A stretch of DNA of 64,000 nucleotides from Treponema sp. (GCA_016293915.1 JAEDCY010000004.1:1-64000), one strand, 5' to 3'. Counted from the first letter of the stretch, positions 32,445 through 41,305 are shown. Numbers and translations are program-made. The notes: generated from the letters alone by a model not told the origin.

Positions 32445-33516
32445 ATTTCCTCATTATTCCCACATTCTGTGTGTTGATATTTTCTTTATTTGCCTCAACC
32501 TTAAGATAATATGATTCAACTTCTTCTGGACCTACGACAAAAAGCAGGGTTCCATGCGGTAACTGATGCTGAAATCTTTTCACAGGATCATAATTTATCT
32601 TACCATGTGCACATTTTATGACAGAAAGAATATCAAGAATATTATCAGCTTGATTTTGATGCGACGGTAAATATGGAAAACCTTCTGCAAAAGCAGCAAA
32701 ACCACAAGGCTGACGTAATACACGTGATTTTTCAACGATATTTGCTGCAATTTCTATAGCTTTTTCCATGTGATATTGTCTGGTATGAAGCTCATAATCT
32801 TCATCAGCTAGATTCAGAAAAACAAAAAAAGGAGCATCGAAAGAATCTTCATAGTGATTGGTAAAGAGGCTGTTAAATTTTGCACTGGCGCGCCAGTTAA
32901 TACGTTTCTGTTCATCACCATTCATATATTCACGGATAGAACGCCGTATTGTAATATCTTCATAGCAGGGATTATTTATTTTTAAGCAACCCTGAGGAAA
33001 GCCCGGAACTGCTTCTGTAATCAGTTTAATCCGGGCAGGGCGTACTGTAATTTCAAGCGGGCAGTCAACCTGCATATCAATTATAAAAAGTCCCAGAGGA
33101 TCACTTGTGCGGAATCTCACTGGACCTGCATGAAAAAGTCCTCTGTCTCTGGAAGTTACTTCATAATGAATTTTTTGAATCTCGTGAGGGCGCAGTCTTG
33201 TGAGACCTTTATTTCCATCATCAAAAACCTGAAAAAAAGGAATATCATCAAAAAAATACAATATATGAGCTGTAAGCGGAGAATAGTTTTTGATTGTAAA
33301 TGAGATTTGGGAATGTTCTTTACAGGCAAGCTTTAGTTTCTCTGTATTACGTTCTGCCTTTATCGAACGTGAAAGAACAAGAGCATATAAAAAAGAAATA
33401 AGAAAAACAAAAAGAATACCAAGACATATGAACTGAACTAATCTATAAGGACTAATCAGAAAGAAAGTGAGACTTAATGCAAGTGATATATATACCAGAG
33501 GTGAAACTTTTATCAT
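32428..33516 (-). CDS. DUF58 (von Willebrand factor A-like) membrane-anchored protein
   Basis: A 362-residue protein with two N-terminal hydrophobic segments (LVYISLALSLTFFLISP, FICLGILFVFLISFLYALVL), a beta-rich middle (RDRGLFHAGPVRFRTSDPLG) and the DUF58 signature RRSIREYMNGDEQKRINWRA followed by a vWA-like FFVFLNLADEDYE. DUF58 proteins act with MoxR AAA ATPases, probably as chaperone partners in maturation of envelope or metal-binding proteins. The gene lies 18 nt after moxR and overlaps the membrane-protein gene downstream. Confidence 0.9.
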   Translation of the reverse strand: MIKVSPLVYISLALSLTFFLISPYRLVQFICLGILFVFLISFLYALVLSRSIKAERNTEKLKLACKEHSQISFTIKNYSPLTAHILYFFDDIPFFQVFDDGNKGLTRLRPHEIQKIHYEVTSRDRGLFHAGPVRFRTSDPLGLFIIDMQVDCPLEITVRPARIKLITEAVPGFPQGCLKINNPCYEDITIRRSIREYMNGDEQKRINWRASAKFNSLFTNHYEDSFDAPFFVFLNLADEDYELHTRQYHMEKAIEIAANIVEKSRVLRQPCGFAAFAEGFPYLPSHQNQADNILDILSVIKCAHGKINYDPVKRFQHQLPHGTLLFVVGPEEVESYYLKVEANKENINTQNVGIMRKYGKNV

Positions 33517-33534
33517 TATCTCAGACTAAATAAA

Positions 33535-34488
33535 TCAAACATGAGCTTTAAAAGCTGGAAGGGCTACCTGCTCAATCAAATCAGAAATAATACTTTCAGG
33601 AGAATAACCTTTAAGAATTGAATCACTTGTCAGAATTATTCTTTTTCTGAATACAGGACGTGCAAGAAGCTTCACATCTTCTGGAGTTACAAAGGTTCGT
33701 CCATTTACAGCAGCATAAGCCTGGCAGGCTTTGTATAAAGCAATTGAACCGCGAGGAGAAACCCCGGCAGCAATTCTTACATCATTACGGCTTGCTTTAG
33801 AAAGTGAAATAAGATAGGCAAGAACTGCTTCATCAACATGAACTTCAACAGCTTCCTTCATCGCTTCAAGAATATCTGTTGCACCGACTACAGCTTTTAC
33901 ATTTTCAACAGGATGGATAAGACTTCTCTGGGCAGTAATGATTTCTGCTTCTTCTGCTTCATCTGGATATCCCATAGAAAGTGTCATCATAAAGCGGTCT
34001 TTCTGTGCTTCTGGTAGAGGAAAGGTTCCTTCTGATTCAACCGGATTTTCTGTAGCAAGAACAAAGAATGGCTTTTCCAGCTGATGGCGGGTTCCGTCCA
34101 CACTGACCTGACCTTCAGCCATACACTCAAGCAGGGCAGACTGAGTTCTCGGAGTAGCGCGGTTAAGCTCATCAACAAGAACAATGCTGGACATTACAGG
34201 GCCTGCACGAAACTCAAATGTCTTGCTATCAGGCAGCCAGACAGAACTTCCTGTAACATCTGAAGGCATAAGATCCGGCGTACACTGAATACGATTAAAT
34301 GAAAGGCCGGAAGCTTTAGCTACTGCTTTTGCAAGAACCGTTTTTCCTGTACCGGGAAGGTCTTCCAGAAGAACGTGTCCGCCTGCAAAAAGACAGGCAA
34401 GCAGCATATCAACAACGTCAGTGTTTCCTTTGAAAACCTGACAAACTTCATTTTTGATTTTATCTGAAACTTCTTTGATTTTTGACAT
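33535..34488 (-). CDS. MoxR-family AAA+ ATPase
   Basis: A 317-residue cytoplasmic ATPase. Walker A is LEDLPGTGKTVLAKA, Walker B SIVLVDELNRATPRTQSALL, sensor 1 FFVLATENPVESEGTFPLPE, followed by the conserved EAQKDRF Arg finger; the C-terminal lid has GVSPRGSIALYKACQA and VTPEDVKLLARPVFRKRI. The start was placed at 34488 (MSKIKEVSDKI) because a promoter -10 box ends 6 nt upstream and the longer frame runs through an inverted repeat. It heads a three-gene operon with DUF58 and a membrane protein, the usual MoxR context, similar to the start of Leptospira and Bacteroides Bat operons. Confidence 0.94.
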   Translation of the reverse strand: MSKIKEVSDKIKNEVCQVFKGNTDVVDMLLACLFAGGHVLLEDLPGTGKTVLAKAVAKASGLSFNRIQCTPDLMPSDVTGSSVWLPDSKTFEFRAGPVMSSIVLVDELNRATPRTQSALLECMAEGQVSVDGTRHQLEKPFFVLATENPVESEGTFPLPEAQKDRFMMTLSMGYPDEAEEAEIITAQRSLIHPVENVKAVVGATDILEAMKEAVEVHVDEAVLAYLISLSKASRNDVRIAAGVSPRGSIALYKACQAYAAVNGRTFVTPEDVKLLARPVFRKRIILTSDSILKGYSPESIISDLIEQVALPAFKAHV

Positions 34489-34494
34489 GCTTAA

Positions 34495-34524
34495 AGTATA
34501 GCATAAAAAATATGATATTGTCAC
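34495..34524 (-). promoter_or_regulatory. Promoter for the moxR operon, probably leaderless
   Basis: On the minus strand GTGACA (34524-34519), an 18-nt spacer, and TATACT (34500-34495), then 6 nt to ATG 34488. The -35 hexamer lies in the left arm of the inverted repeat at 34520-34603. Confidence 0.6.
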
Positions 34525-34603
34525 ACGGATTCGAAATGCATACGGCATTTCCTTTTTTAAATTTTAAATATGATTTTCCGTAGGAAAATCGAATCCGTGT
34601 GAC
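34520..34603. repeat. Cloverleaf-like inverted repeat element
   Basis: Perfect 14-bp outer arms (gtcacacggattcg at 34520-34533, complement at 34590-34603) enclose two inner hairpins: AAATGC...GCATTT near 34535-34550 and GATTTTCC-gta-GGAAAATC at 34572-34590. It is an 84-nt element between divergent genes, with no coding capacity. Its left end provides the -35 box of moxR. Confidence 0.8.
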
Positions 34604-34642
34604 ACCTTTAAAAAGTTATTGCATTTCACTAAAATGTTTTCC

Positions 34643-34867
34643 ATGACTAAAGATGATTTCCTTTTTCTTGTAGAAACCGAGACTATTCACGACTTTCTTT
34701 ATAAGGGAAAAACATATACCATAACTTATGACAAAAGAACGGATGGCCGCAATTGGATTATTTTCGGAGACATTGCAGACAAGCAGAAGTATGACTCAGT
34801 AGGCGAGTTTCTCAACAAGGCTAAAATCGAAAATCATTTCTTTAAGGACATGCTGGATATCTTTTAA
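34643..34867 (+). CDS. Small conserved-looking hypothetical protein
   Basis: A 74-residue soluble protein from ATG 34643 (MTKDDFLFLVETETIHDFLY), alpha/beta in appearance, with YTITYDKRTDGRNWIIFGDI and ending FFKDMLDIF. A TTG start at 34619 would add eight residues, but TAAAAT at 34630-34635 lies 7 nt before ATG 34643 with a TTTAAA 17 nt further upstream, which favours the shorter form. Its stop overlaps the start of the MATE gene by one base (TAATG), so the two are translationally coupled. Function unknown. Confidence 0.65.
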   Translation: MTKDDFLFLVETETIHDFLYKGKTYTITYDKRTDGRNWIIFGDIADKQKYDSVGEFLNKAKIENHFFKDMLDIF

Positions 34868-36279
34868 TGAATATAAATCATAATATTGGGCACAAGACAG
34901 TAGTTGCCCGCGCCTCTGCAAAGGCAAGTAATCAGATTAACATGACCGAGGGGCCGATTTTTTCAAAGCTCCTCAAATTTTCAATTCCTCTTATTCTTTC
35001 AAGCGTGCTGCAGCTGCTTTTTAATGCGGCTGATGTTGTTGTAGTCGGCCGCTTTGCCGGAGACAATTCGCTTGCGGCGGTAGGCTCAACAGGTTCTCTT
35101 GTAAATCTTTTGATAAATCTTTTTATGGGCCTTTCTGTCGGAACTAACGTAGTTGCCGCAAACTATTTTGGTGCAAAAAAAACGGAAGAGCTGCAGGACA
35201 CAGTTCATACGGCAATTCTGGTTTCGGTTTACAGCGGCCTTATTCTTACAGTTGTAGGCGTGCTGGGAGCAAAGCCTATTCTAACATTCATGCAGTCCCC
35301 GTCCGAGGTTTTGAACCTGGCAGCCATTTACCTTCGCATTTACTTTGGCGGAATTACAGCCACAATGGTTTATAATTTTGGTTCCGCCTTGCTCCGCGCC
35401 AAGGGCGACACCCGCCGTCCACTTTACATACTGCTTGCAGCAGGTATCATCAATCTGATCTTGAATCTGATTTTTGTAATCTGTTTTAAGATGGATGTAG
35501 CAGGAGTAGGGCTTGCAACCGTTATTTCCCAGGTGATTTCCGCAGTTGCCGTTCTAATCATTTTGATTAGAGAAAAAGATGATTTTAAGCTGAATCTTCG
35601 TAAACTTCACATAAACCGCATGATTTTCACAAAAATCGTAAAAATTGGCCTTCCCGCAGGCTTTCAGGGAATCATGTTCAGCTTTTCAAACGTAATCATT
35701 CAGAGTTCAGTAAACGGATTTGGAGCAACCTTAATTGCCGGAAACGCCGCCGCCATAAACCTCGAAGCCTTTATTTACACCGCAATGAACGGCTTTTCTC
35801 AGGGCTCTTTGACCTTCTGTTCCCAGAACATGGGGGCCGGCCGCACAGACCGAATCAAAAAAATCGTCTGGATTTCACAGGCCTGCATAATCGTAATCGG
35901 CGGAATTCTCGGGACAATCTTCCTTTACTTTGGAAACGAACTCTTAAGCATTTTCTCGCCAAACCCGGAAGTTATAAAAGCGGGCATGGGTCGCCTCTGG
36001 ATAATTTTTACAACTTATTACCTTTGCGGTATGATGGACGGCATGGCAAACTCAATCCGCGGAATCGGTCACTCACTTATGCCCGTCATTTCTTCACTTA
36101 TCGGAGCCTGCATCTTCCGCATCATCTGGCTCTTTACAATTTTCCTGATTCCACAATTCCACACACCCGAAACAATCTTCATCTCATACCCAATCAGCTG
36201 GATACTGACCTTTGCGGCAAATGTGGTATTTTATAATAAATATATGAGGGAATTAATTAAGCCTGAACAGGCACTTTAG
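34867..36279 (+). CDS. MATE-family multidrug/cation exporter
   Basis: A 470-residue inner-membrane antiporter with about 12 membrane segments in two similar halves. Typical family features are MTEGPIFSKLLKFSIPLILS near the start, LFNAADVVVVGRFAGDNSLA, NLFMGLSVGTNVVAANYFGA, and in the second half GFSQGSLTFCSQNMGAGRTD. These proteins expel drugs or organic cations in exchange for Na+ or H+. The start overlaps the small gene upstream. The last 23 nt overlap the end of the convergent Rpn gene; the shared tail contains the short palindrome gcctgaacaggc. Confidence 0.95.
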   Translation: MNINHNIGHKTVVARASAKASNQINMTEGPIFSKLLKFSIPLILSSVLQLLFNAADVVVVGRFAGDNSLAAVGSTGSLVNLLINLFMGLSVGTNVVAANYFGAKKTEELQDTVHTAILVSVYSGLILTVVGVLGAKPILTFMQSPSEVLNLAAIYLRIYFGGITATMVYNFGSALLRAKGDTRRPLYILLAAGIINLILNLIFVICFKMDVAGVGLATVISQVISAVAVLIILIREKDDFKLNLRKLHINRMIFTKIVKIGLPAGFQGIMFSFSNVIIQSSVNGFGATLIAGNAAAINLEAFIYTAMNGFSQGSLTFCSQNMGAGRTDRIKKIVWISQACIIVIGGILGTIFLYFGNELLSIFSPNPEVIKAGMGRLWIIFTTYYLCGMMDGMANSIRGIGHSLMPVISSLIGACIFRIIWLFTIFLIPQFHTPETIFISYPISWILTFAANVVFYNKYMRELIKPEQAL

Positions 36280-37129
36280 CTGCAATTTTTTTTACTTCTT
36301 CAACAGAAATCTTAAGAAGGTCTGCTATCTGTTGTTCTGACACAAGTTTTGCATCGAGCATTTTTCTAATTATATCTGCCTTGCCCTGTTCACGGCCTTC
36401 TATACGGCCTTCTTGTACGAAGCCTTGTACAATATCACACATAGTAATATCTCCTTGTTTGATTAATCTAGTTTCATTATAAGCCTTTTCAAAATATTTG
36501 TCACCAGTCAATGCAGTAAACATTTTTGTAAGCTCATCAGCATGTTTTACTTCTTCTGAAGTAGGCACGTAATCATTATTCAGTCTTTTAGCACGGAAAT
36601 ATTGAGCTATGAATTTGAAATCACTTTGAAACATATTAATAGTTTTTTCATCCAGCCAGGCAATTTCAAAAACATTCATTTTATAGTCATTAACAAAGGT
36701 CTTTAATTCTTCTGAAACATTAAAACAGCTGTAAAGATTTTTGGGAGCTGTCCAGCGTTCTTTATATCCGAAGTATAAAACCATAGTGACAACCGGATAA
36801 TACTTATGCAAATCTTCATCAAGCAGCTGCTTTTTATAAGAAGCACCATCATAGCTTATTATGCGAAGCGGCATTTTATAATCTTGTACAGTTTGATTTT
36901 CAAAACCAATGATTGATATTCTTACTTTACCGTTCTTCCAAAGCTTTGAAACATCTCGTTCCTGTTCATGCAGATTTCCATCTGATTTGAATTGACTGTC
37001 TTTAACATCAACTTCAAGCTCATTTTCATTCATAAGACGAAGTCCATTAAATAAGAGAACATTAACAATGTCTGCAAAAACATCATTTAAATCTTCAAGA
37101 TGTTTTTCTGCTATATCTTTTTCACCCAT
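36257..37129 (-). CDS. Rpn-family PD-(D/E)XK nuclease / putative transposase
   Basis: A 290-residue protein of the recombination-promoting nuclease group. The nuclease core is ERDVSKLWKNGKVRISIIGF with ENQTVQDYKMPLRIISYDG, which fits a D...ExQ variant of the PD-(D/E)XK motif. The C-terminus has the repetitive, helical FVQEGRIEGREQGKADIIRK and ISVEEVKKIAAK pattern common in this family. The start at 37129 (MGEKDIAEKHLEDLND) is fixed by a strong gaggag site; the ORF extends to 37171 but without a site. Such genes occur in many copies in spirochaete and clostridial genomes and are linked to horizontal transfer. No inverted repeats of an insertion sequence flank it. Confidence 0.88.
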   Translation of the reverse strand: MGEKDIAEKHLEDLNDVFADIVNVLLFNGLRLMNENELEVDVKDSQFKSDGNLHEQERDVSKLWKNGKVRISIIGFENQTVQDYKMPLRIISYDGASYKKQLLDEDLHKYYPVVTMVLYFGYKERWTAPKNLYSCFNVSEELKTFVNDYKMNVFEIAWLDEKTINMFQSDFKFIAQYFRAKRLNNDYVPTSEEVKHADELTKMFTALTGDKYFEKAYNETRLIKQGDITMCDIVQGFVQEGRIEGREQGKADIIRKMLDAKLVSEQQIADLLKISVEEVKKIAAKVPVQA

Positions 37130-37269
37130 TATACTCCTCAATCTCAAAGCATTCAAAAATCTCGAAATCACCAGGATTTGCAGTGATTATCGACGAAACT
37201 CCATTCGAAAGATAGCAGGAAGCCTTATATGTATGTTTTATATGTATGTCAAATTTATTTTCTACTTAG

Positions 37270-37298
37270 TTTCAATTTTTTGATATTTCTGCTATTAT
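37270..37298 (+). promoter_or_regulatory. Promoter for RNase Z, probably leaderless
   Basis: TTTCAA at 37270-37275, 17 nt, TATTAT at 37293-37298, then 6 nt to the ATG at 37305. No Shine-Dalgarno sequence is present. Confidence 0.5.
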
Positions 37299-37304
37299 AC
37301 CCAT

Positions 37305-38231
37305 ATGAACATGGAAGCTTTTATTCTGGGCTGCGGGGGAATGCAGCCTTTACCATATAGACATTTGACATCTGTTTTGCTGCGCCGCGAGGGTGACCTT
37401 TTTCTTTTTGATGGCGGCGAGGGTACACAGGTTAGCTTGAAACGACTGAATCTCAAATGGAAAAAAATCGACGCTATTTTTGTTTCTCATACTCACGCAG
37501 ACCACGTTACGGGGCTACCAGGCATTCTTATGCTTTCAAGCCAGGTTGACAGAACTGAGCCTCTTTACATTTACGGCCCCCCGAAAATCAAAGAATACAT
37601 CGAAACGAGCCGCAAAGTGCTCGACATGTATATAAACTATCCGATTGTCGTAAAAGAAATAACCGCGCCCTGCATTGTGCACACCGGTAAGGATTTTTAC
37701 ATCCGTGCCTTTCCGCTTGACCACACTAAGGTTTGCGTAGGTTATACTCTTGAAGAAGCAGACCGCCCCGGAGAATTTCACCCGGATAAGGCACGTGAGC
37801 TTGGAGTTCCCTGTGGTCCTCTCTGGTCTGATTTACAGAAGGGCTTTGAAGTTACAACTCCGGACGGCAAGGTAGTTAAGCCTGCTGATGTTATGGGCGA
37901 AAAACGTAGCGGCCGAAAATTTTCTTTTGTAACCGATACGCTTTTTAAACCTTCTATTATTGATGAGGTTCGCGGTTCTGACCTTTTGATTTGCGAGGGA
38001 ATGTTTGAAAAAGAACTCGAAGATCAGGCGAAAGAAAAAAAGCACATGACCGCCGTTCAGGCCGCAACAATTGCCCGCGATGCCAACGTTCGCCGCATGT
38101 GCATGATTCACTATTCACCTCGCTATACCGACAAGGAGCTGCAGAAACTTTTAGACGAGGCAAGGGAAGTGTGGCCAAAGGCCGAGCTTTCCAAGGACAG
38201 AATGCATATAGAGATTCCGTTTATTGATTGA
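37305..38231 (+). CDS. rnz: Ribonuclease Z
   Basis: A 308-residue metallo-beta-lactamase-fold nuclease that removes the 3' trailer of tRNA precursors. The zinc site is FVSHTHADHVTGLPGILML (about residues 60-78), with further ligands in FPLDHTKVCVGY, FVTDTLFKP and MIHYSPRY, matching ElaC. The exosite segment expected near residues 155-180 is present as a loop. An ATG two codons later (37311) is an alternative start. Nearby tRNA genes in such genomes lack an encoded CCA, as the tRNA at 50347 does here, which fits a need for RNase Z. Confidence 0.93.
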   Translation: MNMEAFILGCGGMQPLPYRHLTSVLLRREGDLFLFDGGEGTQVSLKRLNLKWKKIDAIFVSHTHADHVTGLPGILMLSSQVDRTEPLYIYGPPKIKEYIETSRKVLDMYINYPIVVKEITAPCIVHTGKDFYIRAFPLDHTKVCVGYTLEEADRPGEFHPDKARELGVPCGPLWSDLQKGFEVTTPDGKVVKPADVMGEKRSGRKFSFVTDTLFKPSIIDEVRGSDLLICEGMFEKELEDQAKEKKHMTAVQAATIARDANVRRMCMIHYSPRYTDKELQKLLDEAREVWPKAELSKDRMHIEIPFID

Positions 38232-38313
38232 CGGTGGACAATTTCTGGCCACCGTCAAAACGGCTGAGTCAAGGCCTTGAGCGCAGCGTGCCTTGACCAG
38301 ACGTATATCACGG
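38230..38313. repeat. Hairpin followed by a family E repeat
   Basis: GACGGTGG (38230-38237) and CCACCGTC (38249-38256) form an 8-bp hairpin starting at the rnz stop codon; no T run follows on the plus strand. Directly after it, aacggctgagtcaaggcc, gagcgcagcgtgccttgacc and acgtatatcacgg make a family E element that is the inverted counterpart of 12774-12835. Confidence 0.7.
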
Positions 38314-38325
38314 TGATGTTATTTT

Positions 38326-39069
38326 ATGATTGAATTAAGTAATTTTTCTAAATCTTACTCCTCAAAATCCGCACCCGCAGCAGACGACGTCTCTCTCACC
38401 ATCGCCGACGGCTCTATCACAGGACTTCTCGGCCCCAACGGCTCGGGCAAAACAACCATCATGAAGGCAATCTGCGGTTTTCATTTTCCAACTATCGGCA
38501 GCATCACAATCAGCTCGCCGGATGGTACAAGTTTCACCACAGATGAAAATCCCGAGCTCTGCATGAAATACACAGGCTATGTTCCCGAAATCCCGCTTCT
38601 TCCCAAGGATATGCGAGTTCTTGAATTCCTTCGTTATGCCGCCGACACCCACTCAATCCCAAAAGAAAAAACAAAAGAAGCCTGCGAGCTTGTAATCAAT
38701 GAATGTTCACTCGAAAAACTGCTTACAAAAAAAATCAAAACCCTTTCAAAAGGCCAGCAGCAGAGGGTAAGCTTTGCCCAGGCAATAATCCATAATCCGC
38801 CAAATCTTATCCTCGACGAACCAATCAGCGGCCTGGATCCGGCCCAGATTCTACAGATGCGCGACTTAATTAAAAAGCTTTCAAAAACAAAAGCCATTCT
38901 CATGTCCACACATATTCTTCAGGAAGTGCGCTCTCTTTGCGATAATCTTTACATTGTAAGTGAGGGTAAAATCACTGCCAGCGGAACTGAAGAAGAAATT
39001 ACTAGGCAGGCCGGCACAAAGTCTCTGGAAGAGGCTTTTATCAAATTAACACAGACAAGCGGAGAATAA
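38326..39069 (+). CDS. ABC transporter ATPase (GldA-like)
   Basis: A 247-residue ABC-2-type ATPase. Walker A is GLLGPNGSGKTTIMKAICG, signature LSKGQQQRVSFAQAI, Walker B NLILDEPISGLDP and switch His MSTHILQEV. The product works with the membrane protein at 39071, 1 nt downstream, and the DUF4340 protein at 41286. The same trio (ATPase, permease plus GldG-like domain, DUF4340) is found in many bacteria, including non-gliding ones; in Flavobacterium GldA/GldF/GldG are required for gliding. Its role in a spirochaete is unknown. A ggtga site lies before the ATG. Confidence 0.92.
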   Translation: MIELSNFSKSYSSKSAPAADDVSLTIADGSITGLLGPNGSGKTTIMKAICGFHFPTIGSITISSPDGTSFTTDENPELCMKYTGYVPEIPLLPKDMRVLEFLRYAADTHSIPKEKTKEACELVINECSLEKLLTKKIKTLSKGQQQRVSFAQAIIHNPPNLILDEPISGLDPAQILQMRDLIKKLSKTKAILMSTHILQEVRSLCDNLYIVSEGKITASGTEEEITRQAGTKSLEEAFIKLTQTSGE

Positions 39070-39070
39070 G

Positions 39071-41305
39071 ATGAAGAATTTTCTTAAACACAATATTCTG
39101 AATAGCATCAAAACTCCGTCCTTCATTCTCATTTCCATTCTTTTCGAAACCTTTGTCGCAATCAACTTTTTTTTCCGTCAGCAGTTTTTTACAGGCAGCG
39201 GTTCAACAGATCTCATTTTGTTTTTTTCCGCAGTTCCATATATCTGTATAATCGCAATACCTGCTCTCTGCTATAAACAAAGCTTCAGTATTTATGATGA
39301 TTTTATCCCTCTGTCAAGTTTCAAACGAATACTGGCAGTTTATCTGACAAGGCTGATTTTATTCTCTTTTCTGATTATTCTTTTACTTCCGGCTATTCTT
39401 CTCATTAATCTTTTTGGCTCAACCGACAATGGACAGATTTTTACCAGCCTTATATGTCTTGTTTTTTATGGATCGGCAGTCATCTCTCTTTGTGGTTTTA
39501 TTCAGACTGCTCTTTCAAACAAAGTAACAAGCATGATTATAAGTGCTCTTATACTTGCAGTTTTTAATAGTGCACATCTTTTTTCAGTTTATGTAAATCT
39601 CCCAGATTTTCTTGCAGGCCTTGCAAGAAAACTCAGTTTTGCCTGGCATTTTGATGCTGCAGGAAAAGGGATTTTAGACACAAGAGACCTTTTATGGCTT
39701 GGAGCAGGCTCAGCATTTTTTCTTTGTCTTAGTAATACAACAATACAGATTAAAAAAGGTCTGCAGTTTTCATCCTCGCTTAAACTCCATCATATCTTGC
39801 TTTCAGTTATATCTCTTTTGATAATGCTCAACGGAAACCGCTGGTATACAAGAATTGACTTTTCGAAAAACAAAACTTATTCAATTTCAAAATACAGTAA
39901 ATCACTCATAAACCGGATAGAAAATCCTGTAAAAATCACATATTACCGTTCCTCATCAATTGCTAAATTATATCCCCAGATTCGTGATGTTGCTGATTTC
40001 CTGACAGAATATGCTTCACAAAGCCGTAAAATAAATCTGATTATTAAAGACCCGGACAAAGATCAGGCCAGCAGAACTATGCTTGAAAATTACGGAATAG
40101 CAAGCCAGCAGCTTCGTACAGTTTCCGGCACCAGCACAGAATTTATTACAGTATATTCCGCAATCGTAATTGAATATGAAGGAAACGCAGAAACAATTCC
40201 TTTTACAATGGCAGCTAATACTCTGGAATATGATTTAGATGGTAGAATCCGACATCTGCTGTCAGGAACAAGTCGAAACGTAAATATTGTAATCGGAAAT
40301 GGAATGAGTCTTAATGATGACTATGGTTACGTAATTCCATGGCTGCAATCTCAGGGTTTTATATGTAATCCACTTTTTATTGAAGACCCTGCTTTTGCAA
40401 ATGAACTGGAAAAGTGTACAGGGCCGCTTCTGGTTCTTGGTGACAGTGAAATCAAAATAGAGCAGGCAATTGCAATAGAAAACTATATTTTAAACGAAAA
40501 GGGCAGCGCTCTTCTTGCAATAAGCCCTTATGTAACTGATATCGAAAACAACTGGTATATCACAAAGGCAAAAAGAACAAATCTTGTAGAACTTGCAGAA
40601 CATTGGGGAATTACTTTTGAAAATGAGATTGCAGCAGATATTTCATGTTCACGAATCACAATGTATGCAGATGACAATAATCAGACAACTCTTTTGAATT
40701 ATCCGCTATGGATAAGCCTTCTTCCACAACAAAACAGTCCGCTTGGAATGACCCTTTTCTGGGCAACTCCGCTTACTTTTACAGACGATAACAAAAATTT
40801 AAAACCATATTTAATTACTTCACCTGCGGCATATTCTTATGAAATTGACAATCAAAGTCCTGAAAAACTGATAGAAACCAATCCATTTGTTCTTGAAAAC
40901 AGAAGCTTAGAAACCAGCACACATTCACGTGGCAGTATTATTCTTGGTGCAGAAATTACAGGTCCTTTAAGCGGACTTTATAATTTTTCCCGGACACAAA
41001 ACTCACATATAATAATTATTTCAGATCAATATTTTGTAAATTCATTGATGACCGGCTACATAGGCGGGGACACTGGTGATTATCGTAATTTTGAATTCCT
41101 TACGAATGCACTTTTAAAACTCAACGGAGAAGAGGAGCTTGCAGCTTTACAGAGCCGAACAAACCGCGACACAAGTCTTTACAAAATTACAGATGCACAT
41201 CATTTTAATACACTTCGACTCATAACTTTTATTATTCTCTTTATAGTAATTCCATTTGTAATTTTAGCGACAGGAGTAATTCTTAATGTTAAAAAAGATA
41301 GATAA
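39071..41305 (+). CDS. ABC-2 permease fused to GldG-like auxiliary domain
   Basis: A 744-residue membrane protein. Residues about 1-230 form an ABC-2 permease with six hydrophobic segments (GldF-like). A further helix (about 238-256, LLSVISLLIMLNGNRWY) leads into a large extracytoplasmic GldG/ABC_transp_aux domain: RIDFSKNKTYSISKYSKSLI, then a beta-rich region with NIVIGNGMSLNDDYGYVIPW and LLVLGDSEIKIEQ. A last helix near the C-terminus (LITFIILFIVIPFVILATGV) anchors it again. GldF and GldG are separate proteins in Flavobacterium and fused here. The gene starts 1 nt after the ATPase stop and overlaps the next gene by 20 nt. Confidence 0.88.
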   Translation: MKNFLKHNILNSIKTPSFILISILFETFVAINFFFRQQFFTGSGSTDLILFFSAVPYICIIAIPALCYKQSFSIYDDFIPLSSFKRILAVYLTRLILFSFLIILLLPAILLINLFGSTDNGQIFTSLICLVFYGSAVISLCGFIQTALSNKVTSMIISALILAVFNSAHLFSVYVNLPDFLAGLARKLSFAWHFDAAGKGILDTRDLLWLGAGSAFFLCLSNTTIQIKKGLQFSSSLKLHHILLSVISLLIMLNGNRWYTRIDFSKNKTYSISKYSKSLINRIENPVKITYYRSSSIAKLYPQIRDVADFLTEYASQSRKINLIIKDPDKDQASRTMLENYGIASQQLRTVSGTSTEFITVYSAIVIEYEGNAETIPFTMAANTLEYDLDGRIRHLLSGTSRNVNIVIGNGMSLNDDYGYVIPWLQSQGFICNPLFIEDPAFANELEKCTGPLLVLGDSEIKIEQAIAIENYILNEKGSALLAISPYVTDIENNWYITKAKRTNLVELAEHWGITFENEIAADISCSRITMYADDNNQTTLLNYPLWISLLPQQNSPLGMTLFWATPLTFTDDNKNLKPYLITSPAAYSYEIDNQSPEKLIETNPFVLENRSLETSTHSRGSIILGAEITGPLSGLYNFSRTQNSHIIIISDQYFVNSLMTGYIGGDTGDYRNFEFLTNALLKLNGEEELAALQSRTNRDTSLYKITDAHHFNTLRLITFIILFIVIPFVILATGVILNVKKDR

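Noticed and set aside
36257..37129. Complete insertion sequence around the Rpn gene
   Set aside because: No terminal inverted repeats or direct duplications were found at its borders; its 3' end is shared with the MATE gene.
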